The position numbers and the translations under genes were made by a program. The notes under the pieces are model-generated. The model was not told the DNA's origin and did not search any database. It worked only from the letters and a program-made list of their open reading frames with translations. Of a stretch of 64,000 nucleotides of DNA, positions 35,801 to 46,189 are shown piece by piece. Source of the DNA: Carposina sasakii (taxonomy: Eukaryota; Arthropoda; Insecta; Lepidoptera; Carposinidae); the NCBI GenBank assembly GCA_014607495.2, contig CP053157.1, forward strand, positions 7,068,001-7,132,000. Direction: 5' to 3'. Each line of letters starts with the position of its first letter. The first letter of the stretch is position 1.

Positions 35801-38800
35801 CGGGATAAAGACATTGTTCCGGGATAAAATGTAGCCTATATGTTAAGTGGGACCTATCACAATATATTCCTGAAAACTGCATCGAAATCGGTTCAGCCGT
35901 TTCTGAGATTAGCATGCACAAACGCACAGACAATAGATAAAAATTCCAAAAAATCATTATTTTGAGTACTATTACGTTGATAAAGGTCTCCTATAATATT
36001 TTTTCTCATATATCTTCTATGTACAGACAGCGATCCGTTACATTTTTATTATTATACAGTATTTCTGCGAGTAATAACACTATTGTATAACTCAAAACAA
36101 TGGTACTTGTTTAGTATCTCAGTATTTGGCTGGCTGTCACACACACCCTATACTCGTATGTATAGATTAAAAATATTTCACAAGATAATACATTCCTTTT
36201 GTTATTTCGTACATTCTGACACTAATTTTATAAATGCGATAGTAACTCTGACTGTCTTGCTTTCACGCCAAGCACTGAACTGATTTAAACGAAATTTGGT
36301 ATTCAGGTAGTCTAGAGTCTTAGAAAGGATATGGCTATTTTTTATCTCAGAAAAATATTTCTATCCCAGATAATTTTGATTTTTCTGCAGTCCACGCGGA
36401 CGAAGTGATGATGACGATGATATTACATATTTGCTTTTAGGTAAATCTTGTAAGGTGTACATAGATGAATCAGCAAGGGTATATCGCGACTGGGATTCCT
36501 TCTTGCTAAATAACACATTGCCCAAGTGTGTAATGGTTGTGCCAAGAAATGGAGAGTATAAAGGAGATATTATAGAGGTAAATCAAGTTTGCATAAAAGC
36601 TAATTAAAGAAAAAATCCGACTGTGTAAATATTTTGATCCAATGTTACTCTCACGCCGCTTAGGCTCTAGAGCACGGTAAGCCAAATGGCGGACCGCGGT
36701 CCGCATTTGGACCGCCGGCTATTTTGTGCGCACCGCAAGAACACAGCTACTTGCACTACAGAGTGCGTCTTTTAATAAAAATGTGGGATACATTATCGTT
36801 TTTGACGACAATTCGAAAACGGCCGGGCGAAGTAACGAAGTAACAAACAAGCGAGAAAGAGTTCGCGAATTGCCTTTTGAAATTACCTTTGTTATTTCCG
36901 TAATTACATGTTTTTTATAAATATTTTTTCTATAAATAAAATAATGTGCGGACCGCGATGGTCATTTCATTTCTTAAAATGGATCCCGACTGAAACTAAT
37001 TGCTGACCCCTGCCCTAGAGTGTACCAAATAAATATACATAGGAACATGCACTCCTTCTGGGGCAGTCTGGTATTTAGCACAGATAATATAAAGCAGTCT
37101 GCCCACTGTACCGTAGTTTTACCGAATTTTTTACGCAGTATGGTTTTTTCTTTAAGTAAATGGGGTTATTTATAGGTATTCTACTTTTTTCTCGTGCTGA
37201 TGTTTGATTTCGAATACATCAGCTGCATATCCTGTCGTGCATGTCGTAAGAGTCGACTCATAAACTCGGGCTTCCTCTCAGGCGATAAGCTAGCAACTTG
37301 TCACTGACCATTCACATTCTGCTATGCTAAACGTCGCTGTGGATTCTCCCTCATTATCCTGCGTGCCGCGTGGTGCTACTCGGGGGTAGGTATCGAACGA
37401 GGAGATTGAGGGTTTCCGGGAGGTGGGCAGCAGCGCCTCCCGTGCTGACAACATAGTCCAAAAATCACACTGCGGCCATCAAACCGCCTGCCCAGCGTGG
37501 TGACTATGGGCAAAACCCCCCCAATAGCAGTAGCCTTGTGGCGTGCCCTGGGAGAGGCCTACGTCCTGCAGTAGACTGCAATAGATTGAAGACGATCCTG
37601 CAGTTATGGCTGTCCCATTTCGGGAACATGTATATAACGCATGTATATTTCTTTCAGGGGAGCAAAGATTTTTGCGTCCGTCTATCCGTCGTGCCGTCCC
37701 CTGCTTTAGGGGTAAAGGCGCGTGTGCTAAGCTCGGCGGACGCAGTTAGTACGGTGGCCTCTGTGGGCGCTATAGGCGTGATCGGGGCGGCCATGTTTAC
37801 GCCGGTCGGGCCCGTGGTGCTTGCTGGAGCGACCGTGGCCACCGTGGCCACGGGTCTCTACGGCCTCGTGCGCTCGTCTATACATTTGCGCGACCGCAGT
37901 GTGCATGAACAGGTTGGTATCTGTTCTTTGGTTCCATGCCCAAGGGAAAACGGTACCCTATTACCTAATTGGCAGTAGCAGAGCGGAAGCAATGCGATAG
38001 CGAAAACTGAGAGTGTGTGTGTGCGCGGATCAAGCGCTCGGCGTCCTCCCGCGCCCCGCACCTCGCCCCGCGCACACGCACACACTCAATTTTCGCTATC
38101 GCATTGCTTCGGCTCTGCTACTGCTAGTTACATAATTAAGCAGCGGGATTGTTAGGTACTAAGATCTCAGTGTAAGTCTGTCTACTACAAGGCTGTATCT
38201 CATGATCTGTGATAGCTAGACAGTTGAGGTTTGATAGATTATGTATTTCTGTAGTCGCTATAGCAACGTATACGAATAAAATTTATAGTTGTGTAAAGCT
38301 CTCGTACAACAACTAACATTTGCATACCAATGACTGGCAAATATGCAGGAGCAAATTTTTCTATTACATTATCACCATTATGTACCCATATTTATGAAAA
38401 TAAATGATCTGAATCTGAACAAACGTGCTTTTTGCCGTTTTTAAAGACAATACGAAAACCTTCGTCCGCTAATACTTTGCTACATCATCTTAACTAAAAC
38501 AACATTATTCACTATGGGTGCGCCCACCACCGGGCCCTACACCCTCCACTGACCCTCGGATCTGATAACTCATAACTGCGACAACAGGCACTTGCACTAA
38601 CTACAATCGCCACGAGAAACCAGACCCGAGCACCTAGCATGCAAGACAATACATTGCACTATTCCGAAATCAAAAACTAGATTAATAATCTACATATGTT
38701 TCGCCAACAACCGTGGCATCCTCAGGATTATAGAAATTAGTAAACCACTAATTATTATGAAACTCTAAAACCCAACACATTACCTACACAGAATTAACTA

Positions 38801-41800
38801 CCCTCATTAACAACATTAACTAACCTGCTCAATATTATTCATAGCAACGTTACGTTGTGTTTTTTTAGCTGTAGAAAATAAAACAACTAAAGTTGCTATA
38901 TGAAAGCGTCTCCAGAGGTTTGAAATGATTTCAGACGATAAGTCCAACGGACCACGATGCTCGAGGCAGTTGGCTGAATATAGCCGCGTCAAGCGTAGGC
39001 CTGGCCGCCGGTGCTGCCAGCACTATGCTCTCCAAATCGGCCGCGGCGGGAACTAATATGACTAAAGTGAGTTGCTATCGAATAAAAGCTCTCAGGCTGC
39101 TTGTACACTTGAACGAATACCGGACCGCCTTGAAAATGGAATGATAATTTATTTGCTCAAAACATGGTACAATCAGTCAGAGACATGTTTTGTAAAAAAA
39201 TGTGGCAAAACACAGCGGCGCTGCATCTGTCATAAATTGCTCGATGGTCCGTAGTCCGCTGCGTGTACAAATCCTCATACATCACCGTGAATCCATCAAA
39301 TAACAATGTCTGTTGTTCGTTCAAGTCTACAAGCAGCCTTATACAAACAAATGTTAACAAAAAAGTCGAATAAAAAGAAAATGTGCAATGACGTGCTATC
39401 TCTAAGGAAATATTTCTTCCACCTTCCATTTCTTTTTATTTTATTTGGAAAACATACATATTTTGTTTATCCTGAAGGAAAGGCAAGAGGAACTCTGGCC
39501 ATACAGCCATTGTCATACAGCTTGGCCGTTGAGTCACCGCAACAACTGTTGTGTAAGAGAAAAAAAAAACGCCATATAAGCGAAATGACAAGCAACATAT
39601 TTGGCAAAGATGTTAAGTTTGTGATTGTGAAGTTGTAGAGTTATAACAAGCTTGGCTTTACATGACATCTGAGTACTCTTTGACAGTGCACGTGGTCTCG
39701 CTCTCGTCTTGGCTACATTTTACATGAAAATGTTTTTGGGGGGAAACAACGTATTTGGTTGTGGTTTAGCTTCGGTAAATACGTCTAACTTTTGCGCGAT
39801 TGCCCTCCAGGGCAGGAAGATGATGTCACCATCACATGTACAAAGTGAACGCAATCATTTCTTTTTCAGGCAGGAAAAGCGCTAACAATGTCTGTAGAAG
39901 TGTTGCGCCACACTAACATTGTGACAGGTGGCGCTGGTGTCGTCAACGGTTTGTTCGTCATGGTTCTAAAGGTGAGGATTTATACCCAGTATGCTAGAAT
40001 GGGGAGATCCGTAGACGTACAAAGGTCAAACGGTCTAGCAAGCTAATGTGGCAATGGGCAGGGCACATAGCTCAAAGAACCGATGGAACCGAAAGGTTTT
40101 AGAGTGGATACCATGAACCGGTAAACGCAGCGTGGGAAGGCCACCCGCGAAATGGACGGACGACCTAGCCAAGGTCGCGGGCGTTGGTTGGATGCAGGCT
40201 GCTTCCGACCGGTCGAAACGGAGGTTGTTGGAGGAGGGCCTATGTTCAGCAGTGGACATCTCATGGCTGATAATGATGATGGTGAATGAAGACCCTCCCT
40301 TTATGCGTTACATAAAATCACCGCCATTATTACAGGGTGTACCAAAAGTGGTATGTTTAGCGAAAAGCTGTAATTAGGTATAGTTCACTGTCGAGATAAT
40401 ATTCACAAAATTTTAGACTCGAAATCACATGTTTATTTTTCCAGATAGTATGAAGAATTCCTGAATAATTTAGGTTCTCCTTTTGTTACACCCTGTACAC
40501 AGGGTGTGCGTGACAGCCAGGCAAAAACTGAAATACTGAACACGTACCATTGTTTTGAATTATACAACAGTATTATTATTTTCAGCAAATGCATTTTTAA
40601 TTTGATTGTCCGCAATATTTGCTTTCCGCGCCAATTGTATGGGGCGATCCTGTGCCTAGTTAAATGGGTTTATAGGTTACTAGCGGCCGCCCACGGCTTC
40701 GCCCGCGTGTGAGTGCATTACTCTCGTACGAAGCCGGGGCGGGTCCCTAGTTATACATTATAAACCTTCAAGAATCAACATTGAATCACTATCTTCTAAA
40801 AAAAACCGCATCAAAATCCGTTCCCTAGTTTTAAAGATCTTAGCATACATAGGGACGGACAGACAGCGGCAAGCGACTTTGTTTTATAATATGCAGTGAT
40901 TGTGTGATACATTATATTCCGGTATAAGCATTGTATTATATTTTATAGTACAAGAAACACGGCGAAAAGCCTACGAAGCTGGAAATCTTCCAGTTCACTG
41001 CAGCGACACTGTTCTTCTACGGTGCTGTAATGTCTAACCGGACCGCGCAAAATATCATAGAGGAAGCACAAGCGAAGACCATCAACGAATACCGAGACAC
41101 TTTAAGGAGCAACCGGCATAGGTGAGCAAAAGCTAAGTAAAAACTAATCAAAAATACATATAGACGCCCATTTCAAATTAAATTGGTTTGCGTGGATGTC
41201 GTTTATTGCGTGAAGGGGTTTAAAAAATAGTTAACGACCTATTCTTTGGTAACAGAGACCGTGACACGAGAATATTATATATTAGGTTTTGTATGTAATC
41301 TATATTTAATAGGTATATGTATACTTATAGCCACGTTACTGGTTTTTATTAACGTATAATATTGTCAATATAATGTGTGTGTTTGAGACCTTAAACGTTC
41401 GACCAAAAAGGTAGTGCTATTTGGGTTTCTCAACAATTGCCTGTTTTTAGGAGAATATTCGATAAAATCAGCGCGGAGTCTCGTCGCACACAAGGCCAGG
41501 TGCAAGGGAACACCGAGGTCATCCGCGGAATCAGCTCCATAGCGAACAAAGACCAGTACTTCGCGGACGTTCTCAAAATCAACAAGGACATTAATCAGCA
41601 CAAGCTTCGCATATCGATGACATCTGACGGGCAGGTGAATTTGAACGCGGCGCATAAGTTTACCCCGGCGGAGTTGAGAGCTATGGGCGCTGAGGGCCGC
41701 ACCGACTTGTTCACATCACTAGGACCAGCCCGCTTGGCTGCCAAGAATGTCCCGACGCAAGTAGCGCCGTGCACCACCGCTGTCATCACTGTAAAGGATA

Positions 41801-42285
41801 AGGAAGAGAAAAACTTTTTAATGGATTTGCGCCCGGGCGAAATTATACGCCTTGGTAATCTTCTTTTTAAAATCACTACCTCCGGTGCGGATACTATAGC
41901 GTGCATGCTCGAAAATCTCAGCGAAGATATACATGTTAACTTAATGACGGTCTCGATGGCGGTTATGGCTCAACTGCTACCAGAAGAGATAGCGAAATTG
42001 AGACTGCTAAATCCATATGAAGATTTGTCAGCTCAAATGGTAAAGTTTGTTTTCCAATATATGAAACATAAGAGGCCTTTGGGGGAGCCGTCAGAGTCCG
42101 ATGACGGTATCGTGGTCGTGTTAAAAGAGTTCTTCCAAGACGGTAAGGTTCGTCAGGAAACCATATTGCAATTGAAGGAAAAGTTGGTGGAAAATATTAC
42201 TGCGAAATTGGAGCTTTGGCAAAGACAACACCCGAACAAAAAGGCGCTCATTTGCGGGCAATGCCAGGGCGTTAGATATGCTTAA
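29876..42285 (+). CDS. DUF4781 domain protein, 731 aa, nine exons
   Basis: Exons are 29876-30066, 32033-32211, 34261-34452, 36441-36577, 37658-37912, 38935-39066, 39870-39971, 40949-41121 and 41451-42285. They sum to 2196 bp with every phase consistent. Residues 1-65 are acidic and probably disordered. Then come AYALFGAPSCEGDL, ADYWVDLHNRRDIDVSTTSVF and VYRDWDSFLLNNTLPKCVMV. A very hydrophobic Ala/Val/Gly stretch follows at about 262-304, then the DUF4781 block: TDHDARGSWLNIAASSVGLA, TGGAGVVNGLF, LEIFQFTAATLFFYGAVMSN, INEYRDTLRSNRHR, EVIRGISSIANKDQYF and VNLNAAHKFTPAEL. From memory these match the insect DUF4781 family well. Function is unknown; the helices could be membrane-inserting or a buried bundle. 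No signal peptide is seen. Introns are full of repeats. Confidence 0.9.
30085..30145 (+). repeat. SINE tail remnant
   Basis: GTTCAAATCTCACTCGGGTG followed by AAGAATTTTTTCATTTTC is the B box and the first bases after the tRNA-like part, as in the 11866 and 55600 copies. Confidence 0.55.
33080..33320 (-). mobile_element. LINE coding remnant, antisense, intron 2
   Basis: CCATAGTGCTCTGTTCTTTG, GCCATCTCTCTGCCGG and GGTTATTTTTTGGCCCACC read backwards as the end of a LINE protein. Frames are broken. Confidence 0.45.
33930..34165 (-). mobile_element. RTE-like tail, intron 2
   Basis: Runs from CTACTAATATTATAAACGC through TTTGATGAAACTTCAC and TTATCCCGGATAATTTTG to AACGGAGTCTCGGGC. It lies about 95 bp upstream of the acceptor of exon 34261. 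Confidence 0.6.
34505..35365 (+). repeat. LINE tail repeat split by an hAT element
   Basis: GCAGTCCACTGCTGTAAG on the left continues at 35291 as GCTGTAAGTGGGCCTCCCCC on the right, matching the uninterrupted copies at 7240 and 9300. The insert is the element at 34542-35290. Confidence 0.8.
34542..35290. mobile_element. hAT-like element, 749 bp, nested in a repeat
   Basis: Ends CAGTGGCGGATTTAC and GTAAATCCGTCACTG are inverted repeats with one mismatch. The perfect 8-bp duplication GCTGTAAG lies at 34534-34541 and 35291-35298. Internal subterminal blocks GCCGCCCTTGCC and TGCCGCCCTAGGC add a second inverted pair. No transposase frame remains. Confidence 0.9.
35738..36155 (+). mobile_element. RTE-like tail plus fragment of ACAGGGTG element
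   Basis: 35738-36050 is the same subfamily as 3732 and 60385. From 36062 to 36155 follows one end of the 4571-type element (GAGTAATAACACTATTG to CTGGCTGTCACACACACCC). Confidence 0.65.
36220..36405 (-). mobile_element. RTE-like tail just upstream of exon 4
   Basis: CTAATTTTATAAATGCGATA to TCTGCAGTCCACGCGGACGA. It ends about 35 bp before the exon starting at 36441, so the insertion lies at the branch-point region of the DUF4781 intron. Confidence 0.6.
36673..37012. mobile_element. hAT-type MITE, longer copy of 2492 family
   Basis: Ends match those of 2492-2743 with an 88-bp longer interior. Flanking 8-mers are CTCTAGAG (36665-36672) and CCCTAGAG (37013-37020). It lies in DUF4781 intron 4. Confidence 0.85.
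37190..37605 (-). repeat. two LINE-type tails, intron 4
   Basis: 37190-37345 carries ATCAGCTGCATATCCTG and CTCGGGCTTCCTCTCAGGCG, also seen around 6870, 8520, 16070 and 21290. 37370-37605 is the reverse of the 9295-9535 repeat. Exon 5 starts 52 bp later. Confidence 0.6.
37972..38124. repeat. GC-rich palindromic element, 153 bp
   Basis: Arms starting GCAGTAGCAGAGC and continuing GAAGCAATGCGATAGCG pair with the right side ending GCTCTGCTACTGC. The loop contains AGCGCTCGG and CCCCGCACC. It begins 60 bp after the donor of exon 5. A partial relative (AAAGCGATAGCGAAAATTTT) is at about 32645-32680. Confidence 0.8.
38507..38770. mobile_element. one half of CACTATGGGTGCGCCC fold-back element
   Basis: ATTCACTATGGGTGCGCCCA, then CCGGGCCCTACACCC and CGGATCTGATAACTC. 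Towards the right it has GTTTCGCCAACAACCGTGGC, which matches the centre of 42874-43380. The second arm is missing. Confidence 0.65.
40005..40285 (+). mobile_element. RTE LINE 3' end, plus orientation, intron 7
   Basis: Same C-terminal coding and tail as 26290-26890: GGGCAGGGCACATAGC, GAAATGGACGGACGACCT and GGATGCAGGCTGCTTCC, ending GGGCCTATGTTCAGCAGTGG. It is 5'-truncated with broken frames and starts about 35 bp after the donor of exon 7. Confidence 0.75.
40332..40496. mobile_element. MITE with ACAGGGTGTAAC-type ends, 165 bp
   Basis: Ends ACAGGGTGTACCAAAAG and CTTTTGTTACACCCTGT. The larger relative is at 55478-55914. It abuts the next element with only two bases between. Confidence 0.75.
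40499..40925. mobile_element. ACAGGGTG...CAGCCAGG element interrupted by an RTE/SINE tail
   Basis: 40499-40681 matches the left part of 4571-4989. At 40680 a CTAGCGGCCGCCCACGGC tail repeat begins and runs to about 40897. The host element then resumes with GATTGTGTGATACATTA. The rest of the host element is missing; exon 8 begins at 40949. Confidence 0.7.
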
Positions 42286-42873
42286 AGTAGTACTAACCTA
42301 AGCACAAATCTTATTTTCATGCTGCATATTTTCCATAAAACTTTCTATAGGTATGTATATCATTATGATATTATCATATAGGCTTTTAGTGGGGGAAAAA
42401 CTAAATTCTTAAACATTTTGTAGCAACATGTAATTTTTGTATGACATTTAATTTGGTACTTATGATTAATGAATCTAAAATTTGTTCCTATTCTCACAAT
42501 GATCATATTCATTGAAAATATTTTATTTACTAATAATGAAGAGCTTCTGACATTCGTATATTATGGAGCTTGGCATAGTATGAGCAAATCTTATTATAGT
42601 CAATTTCACAGGAATCGAATTTTTTTCCTTGAATACAAATCAAAAGTGTAGGTACATTAAATATAATTATATGCAAGACTAGCGGCTGCACACGACTTCG
42701 TCCGCGTGAAAAGGCATTATACCCGTGCGAAGCCGGGCCGGGTCATAATTATATGTAGCCTTCCTCGATAGATGGGTTATCTAATACTAAGATATTGTTG
42801 GCGATTTATTTGAACACTTTTCATTTAATATTGAATTGTATCAGGCGTCACTATTCGGAAGTTCAAATCTCTG

Positions 42874-43380
42874 TTGAGGGATCGCCCGCCACCGGGCCCT
42901 ATACCCTCCGCTGACCCTCGGATCTGCCTACTCATGATCACGAACACAAGACACTACAGTCGCAACGAGAAGCCAGATCCAATATGTATAATAACTAATA
43001 TGTATATTTTTAATATTTATTTATCTATAATAATTTTATATTTCAAACTAATATGTAGGTATTAACATTTTTTATTTTATATTTTGATTGAGGGTATAAA
43101 AATGATTTGCAATACATTGGTTTTAGTTGTTAGTTAGTTGGTTCGGTAGATAGAACTAACATGGAAAACTAATCCTGATGATGCCACGGGTGTTGGCGAA
43201 ACATATGTCGATTAAAATTTTAATTGGTTTTCGGATTAGCAGCTATGTATTTATGGTTGCATGCTAGGTGCTTGGATCTGGCTTCTCGTTGCGACTGTAG
43301 TGTCTTGTGTTCGTGATCATGAGTAGGCAGATCCGAGGGTCAGCGGAGGGTATAGGGCCCGGTGGCGGGCGATCCCTCAA
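42874..43380. mobile_element. fold-back element with ~108-bp inverted arms
   Basis: Left arm 42874-42980 (TTGAGGGATCGCCCGCCACC onward to AAGCCAGATCC) is matched almost perfectly by the inverted arm 43272-43380. The 290-bp centre has no long open frame. Related pieces: 38507, 45515 and 50311. Two copies (42874 and 45515) share the left flank TTCGGAAGTTCAAA, so the true element may be larger than the arms. Confidence 0.85.
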
Positions 43381-43811
43381 TAGAGACTTTTCATTTATAT
43401 TTACTATTCTTTCGATTTTATTTCAAGATTAGCCCAGACTAAGTCATAGATGTCCTAGCTCTTTTATTTTAATTAATTAGTATTTAATGCTAAGGTGCCT
43501 TAAAACAGATTTGATTATATATTCTGATATATGAGAACTTATACATTTTTTTTATTGTGGACTCATTTTTAAATTGTTACCCAACCAAACCTCCTACTTT
43601 AGGTAGTTCTGGAATAAAATTATGTGGTTTGGTTGGTGTTTAGACCCGCCTAACGAGGGATTTTTAATGAATTATATTATAGATATTATCATACCGCTGC
43701 TATGAACTAGGTAGGTCTTCGCCTGAAATAGCAATTTTTATATTTTAATATGGCCGGATTCAGAAACTGCAAGGCAATTGCGTATGTTATTTGACAGTTC
43801 ATAGTTATGAT

Positions 43812-44498
43812 TAGACATAGGAGTTGTCGGGGCACGATCTGACATTTGCTAGGGAATGAATGCTGTTTTTTATCGACTTATCTAGATATCGATATATCAC
43901 TGCTATTTATTGGGTAGGTATATATCACAATGTCCAAAATCAAAATCGTCAAGTCGCTATAAAATGATATTTTCGTTTCACGAAACTTATGCATTTCCGA
44001 TTCTAAATGACGATGAACATTGTATTTTTTCGGAAAAAAACTTATCTTACATTTATTGCAGAATAATCTTGAATCGCGTAACACAATGTCCGGGCAGTCC
44101 TGTATCCACAAATTTATTACACTTTCATGTGGTATATTTGCTGGAGGCATTTTGTTGACAATACAAATGAAACAAATTACTGACGTCAATTGCCTATTTG
44201 TGTGAAAGAAAAAAGTATTCCGTATTCAAATTATAAAGAAGTATTTTAAAAAGAGATTTACTATAATACTTTAAAAAGCAGGATTTGCTTGGAATGCCAT
44301 GTACAAGTAAAAACACGTGATGCTTGAGGTATTGGTTTATGCTCGAATGACTCTTGAACTTGAACTACTGACTGTTATTATGAATTTATGAGTCACGTTG
44401 TTGCAATATGGAACATTGTAATTATCGATAAGTATGCATTTATCGATAAGGCAATCACTAGAAATATGACGTCATTGCCCCGACAACTCCTATGTCTA
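43812..44498. mobile_element. hAT element with BED-finger frame, 687 bp
   Basis: Perfect inverted ends TAGACATAGGAGTTGTCGGG, flanked by a perfect 8-bp duplication GTTATGAT (43804-43811, 44499-44506) that fits nTnnnnAn. It encloses the minus-strand zinc-finger frame listed separately. TATCGATA-like boxes occur near both ends. Confidence 0.9.
43878..44189 (-). pseudogene. BED/CGGBP1-like zinc finger, transposase N-terminal remnant
   Basis: A 103-codon minus-strand frame carries LWIQDCPDIVL, then FCNKCKISFFPKKY and HRHLESEMHKF. Two Cys three apart followed by an HL-x4-H pair is the BED-finger pattern of hAT transposases and of the CGGBP1-like proteins derived from them. The catalytic domain is absent. 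The frame has an ATG and stop inside the element's ends, so it might still give a DNA-binding protein without transposase activity; expression is unknown. Confidence 0.65.
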
Positions 44499-44794
44499 GT
44501 TATGATCACCCATTGAAACTTTACTAATAGAAATGGCTTGCTTGTGTGTGTTGCCTAATTTTCTTCAGTGAGAAAGCAAGAACCTCTCGATAGTCTGTAA
44601 TACTATCCAACTGTCGTATCTGTCTGGCACGTAAAAAGGTTCATGCTTACCCTACAGGTAGGCATTATGCCACTTCCATAGGTAGAATATTTATTAGGTG
44701 ATCGTCATTGTAAACTGTCAAAAAGGATACGTAATACCATATACATTATTATATTATTATTTTTACAACTTTTATAATTCAACAGAAAGGAGCA

Positions 44795-45431
44795 TGGGCA
44801 AAATGTCGTTGGAAAGCTCTTTTTATGACTATCAATTGTTTCTATTGGGACGATTCTCAATTCGTTGTGGGAAAAAAGTTATAGCTAAAAAAAATCGTCA
44901 AAAAATAGAAAAAAAAAGTTTTCCTTTTTTATTTAAAACGCAAATATTTTTTAAGTATTAAGTGATCTCAAAAAATATGATTAATTTAAAACATAAAATA
45001 TTGATAAAAATAGTCTATTAAGTACGTACTTTTTTGTCGTCAACGCTTGCAAATACTACGCATTTTTCTCGTCATCATTTTCTTATTTTTCTCCATGAAA
45101 GCATAACTGGGAAGTGTCTGGTTTCCAAGATATTAAGAGTCAAAAGATATTTTATGGGTTGTCCACTATCACATCATTTGAAATGTCGCAGGAACAGCGC
45201 TTAAAGGCTGATACCTCGCAGGTAACTAAAAAAAAAACACTTGAATAAGTAAGTACTTAACTTTTAAGCAAAAAATCTGAATTCTTTGAGCTATTACTTT
45301 ATTCACACAACGATTTGAGAATCACCCCTATAGTAACAATTGATAGTCACAAAAAAAGCTTTCCAACGATATACGTCTGATCGTTATTGGTCGGTGGGGA
45401 CTCTCCAATACATTTTTGCCCATCATCCTTT
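44795..45431. repeat. fold-back repeat
   Basis: The left arm ATGGGCAAAATGTCGTTGGA, with TTTTATGACTATCAATTG, is mirrored on the right by CAATTGATAGTCACAAAAA and TTTGCCCAT, with a few insertions. One arm recurs at 18230-18310. Confidence 0.65.
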
Positions 45432-45514
45432 AGTCACAAAATTTCAGAAAGTAATCTTTAGATACTTATTTGTAAATGAAATTGTATTAGGCGTTACAAT
45501 TCGGAAGTTCAAAC

Positions 45515-45671
45515 ATTCACTATGGGTGCGCCCACCACCGGGCCCTGCTCGGGTCTGGTTTCTCATGGCGATTGTAGTTAGTGCAAGTGCCTGTTGTCGC
45601 AATTATGAGTTATCAGATCCGAGGGTCAGTGGAGGGTGTAGGGCCCGGTGGTGGGCGCACCCATAGTGAAT
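45515..45671. mobile_element. short fold-back copy, CACTATGGGTGCGCCC family
   Basis: Inverted ends ATTCACTATGGGTGCGCCCA over at least 38 bp. The centre equals the arm sequence of the 38507 copy. Internal deletion derivative. Confidence 0.8.
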
Positions 45672-45685
45672 ACTTATTTGTGTTA

Positions 45686-45818
45686 GAGCCGATTTTTCCA
45701 ATGGTCAGCAGTCTATCTGAAGGATAAACTTAATGCTGTCTTTGTCTAAAACTTGATTAATACAGAGACAACATTAATTTAATCGATACACTTATTTGAT
45801 CATTGCGAAAATTGGCCC
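45686..45818. mobile_element. PIF/Harbinger-like MITE
   Basis: GAGCCGATTTTTCC to AAAATTGGCCC with perfect TTA on both sides (45683-45685, 45819-45821). Same family as 22572 and 46087. Confidence 0.8.
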
Positions 45819-46086
45819 TTATGTCGGCGTCATTAGACTTTTAGGCATGACACGACTCGGATGGTAGTCCTTGGGGTTTTCTTTAATGTAGATACGCCTA
45901 CAGTCTACGTTGATAACTAACTTTCGTTTTACCGTAAAGTTCCGTTGGACGATGGCGCTAGTTACTATGTGTGTGGTCACATTTTCTTTGTCACTGCATA
46001 CAAAAAAAATGTTAGTTCCGAAATCAGGAATAGCAATGATGGATGATCCTTTGCCGTGCCGTGTCGATAGTAAGTGCCGGACCTTA

Positions 46087-46189
46087 GGGCCGATATTTCC
46101 AATGGTCAGATAGCTTATCTAAAGGATGAAGTTGATGCTGTCTATCTTGATCAAGTCAAAGACAGCAACTACTTTTAGAAAATCGGCCC
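46087..46189. mobile_element. PIF/Harbinger-like MITE, 103 bp
   Basis: GGGCCGATATTTCC to AGAAAATCGGCCC with perfect TTA duplication (46084-46086, 46190-46192). Confidence 0.85.

Noticed and set aside
37538..37978. 146-codon plus-strand frame as a single-exon gene
   Set aside because: Only 37658-37912 is coding, as exon 5 of the DUF4781 gene. The rest is repeat tail and intron read-through.
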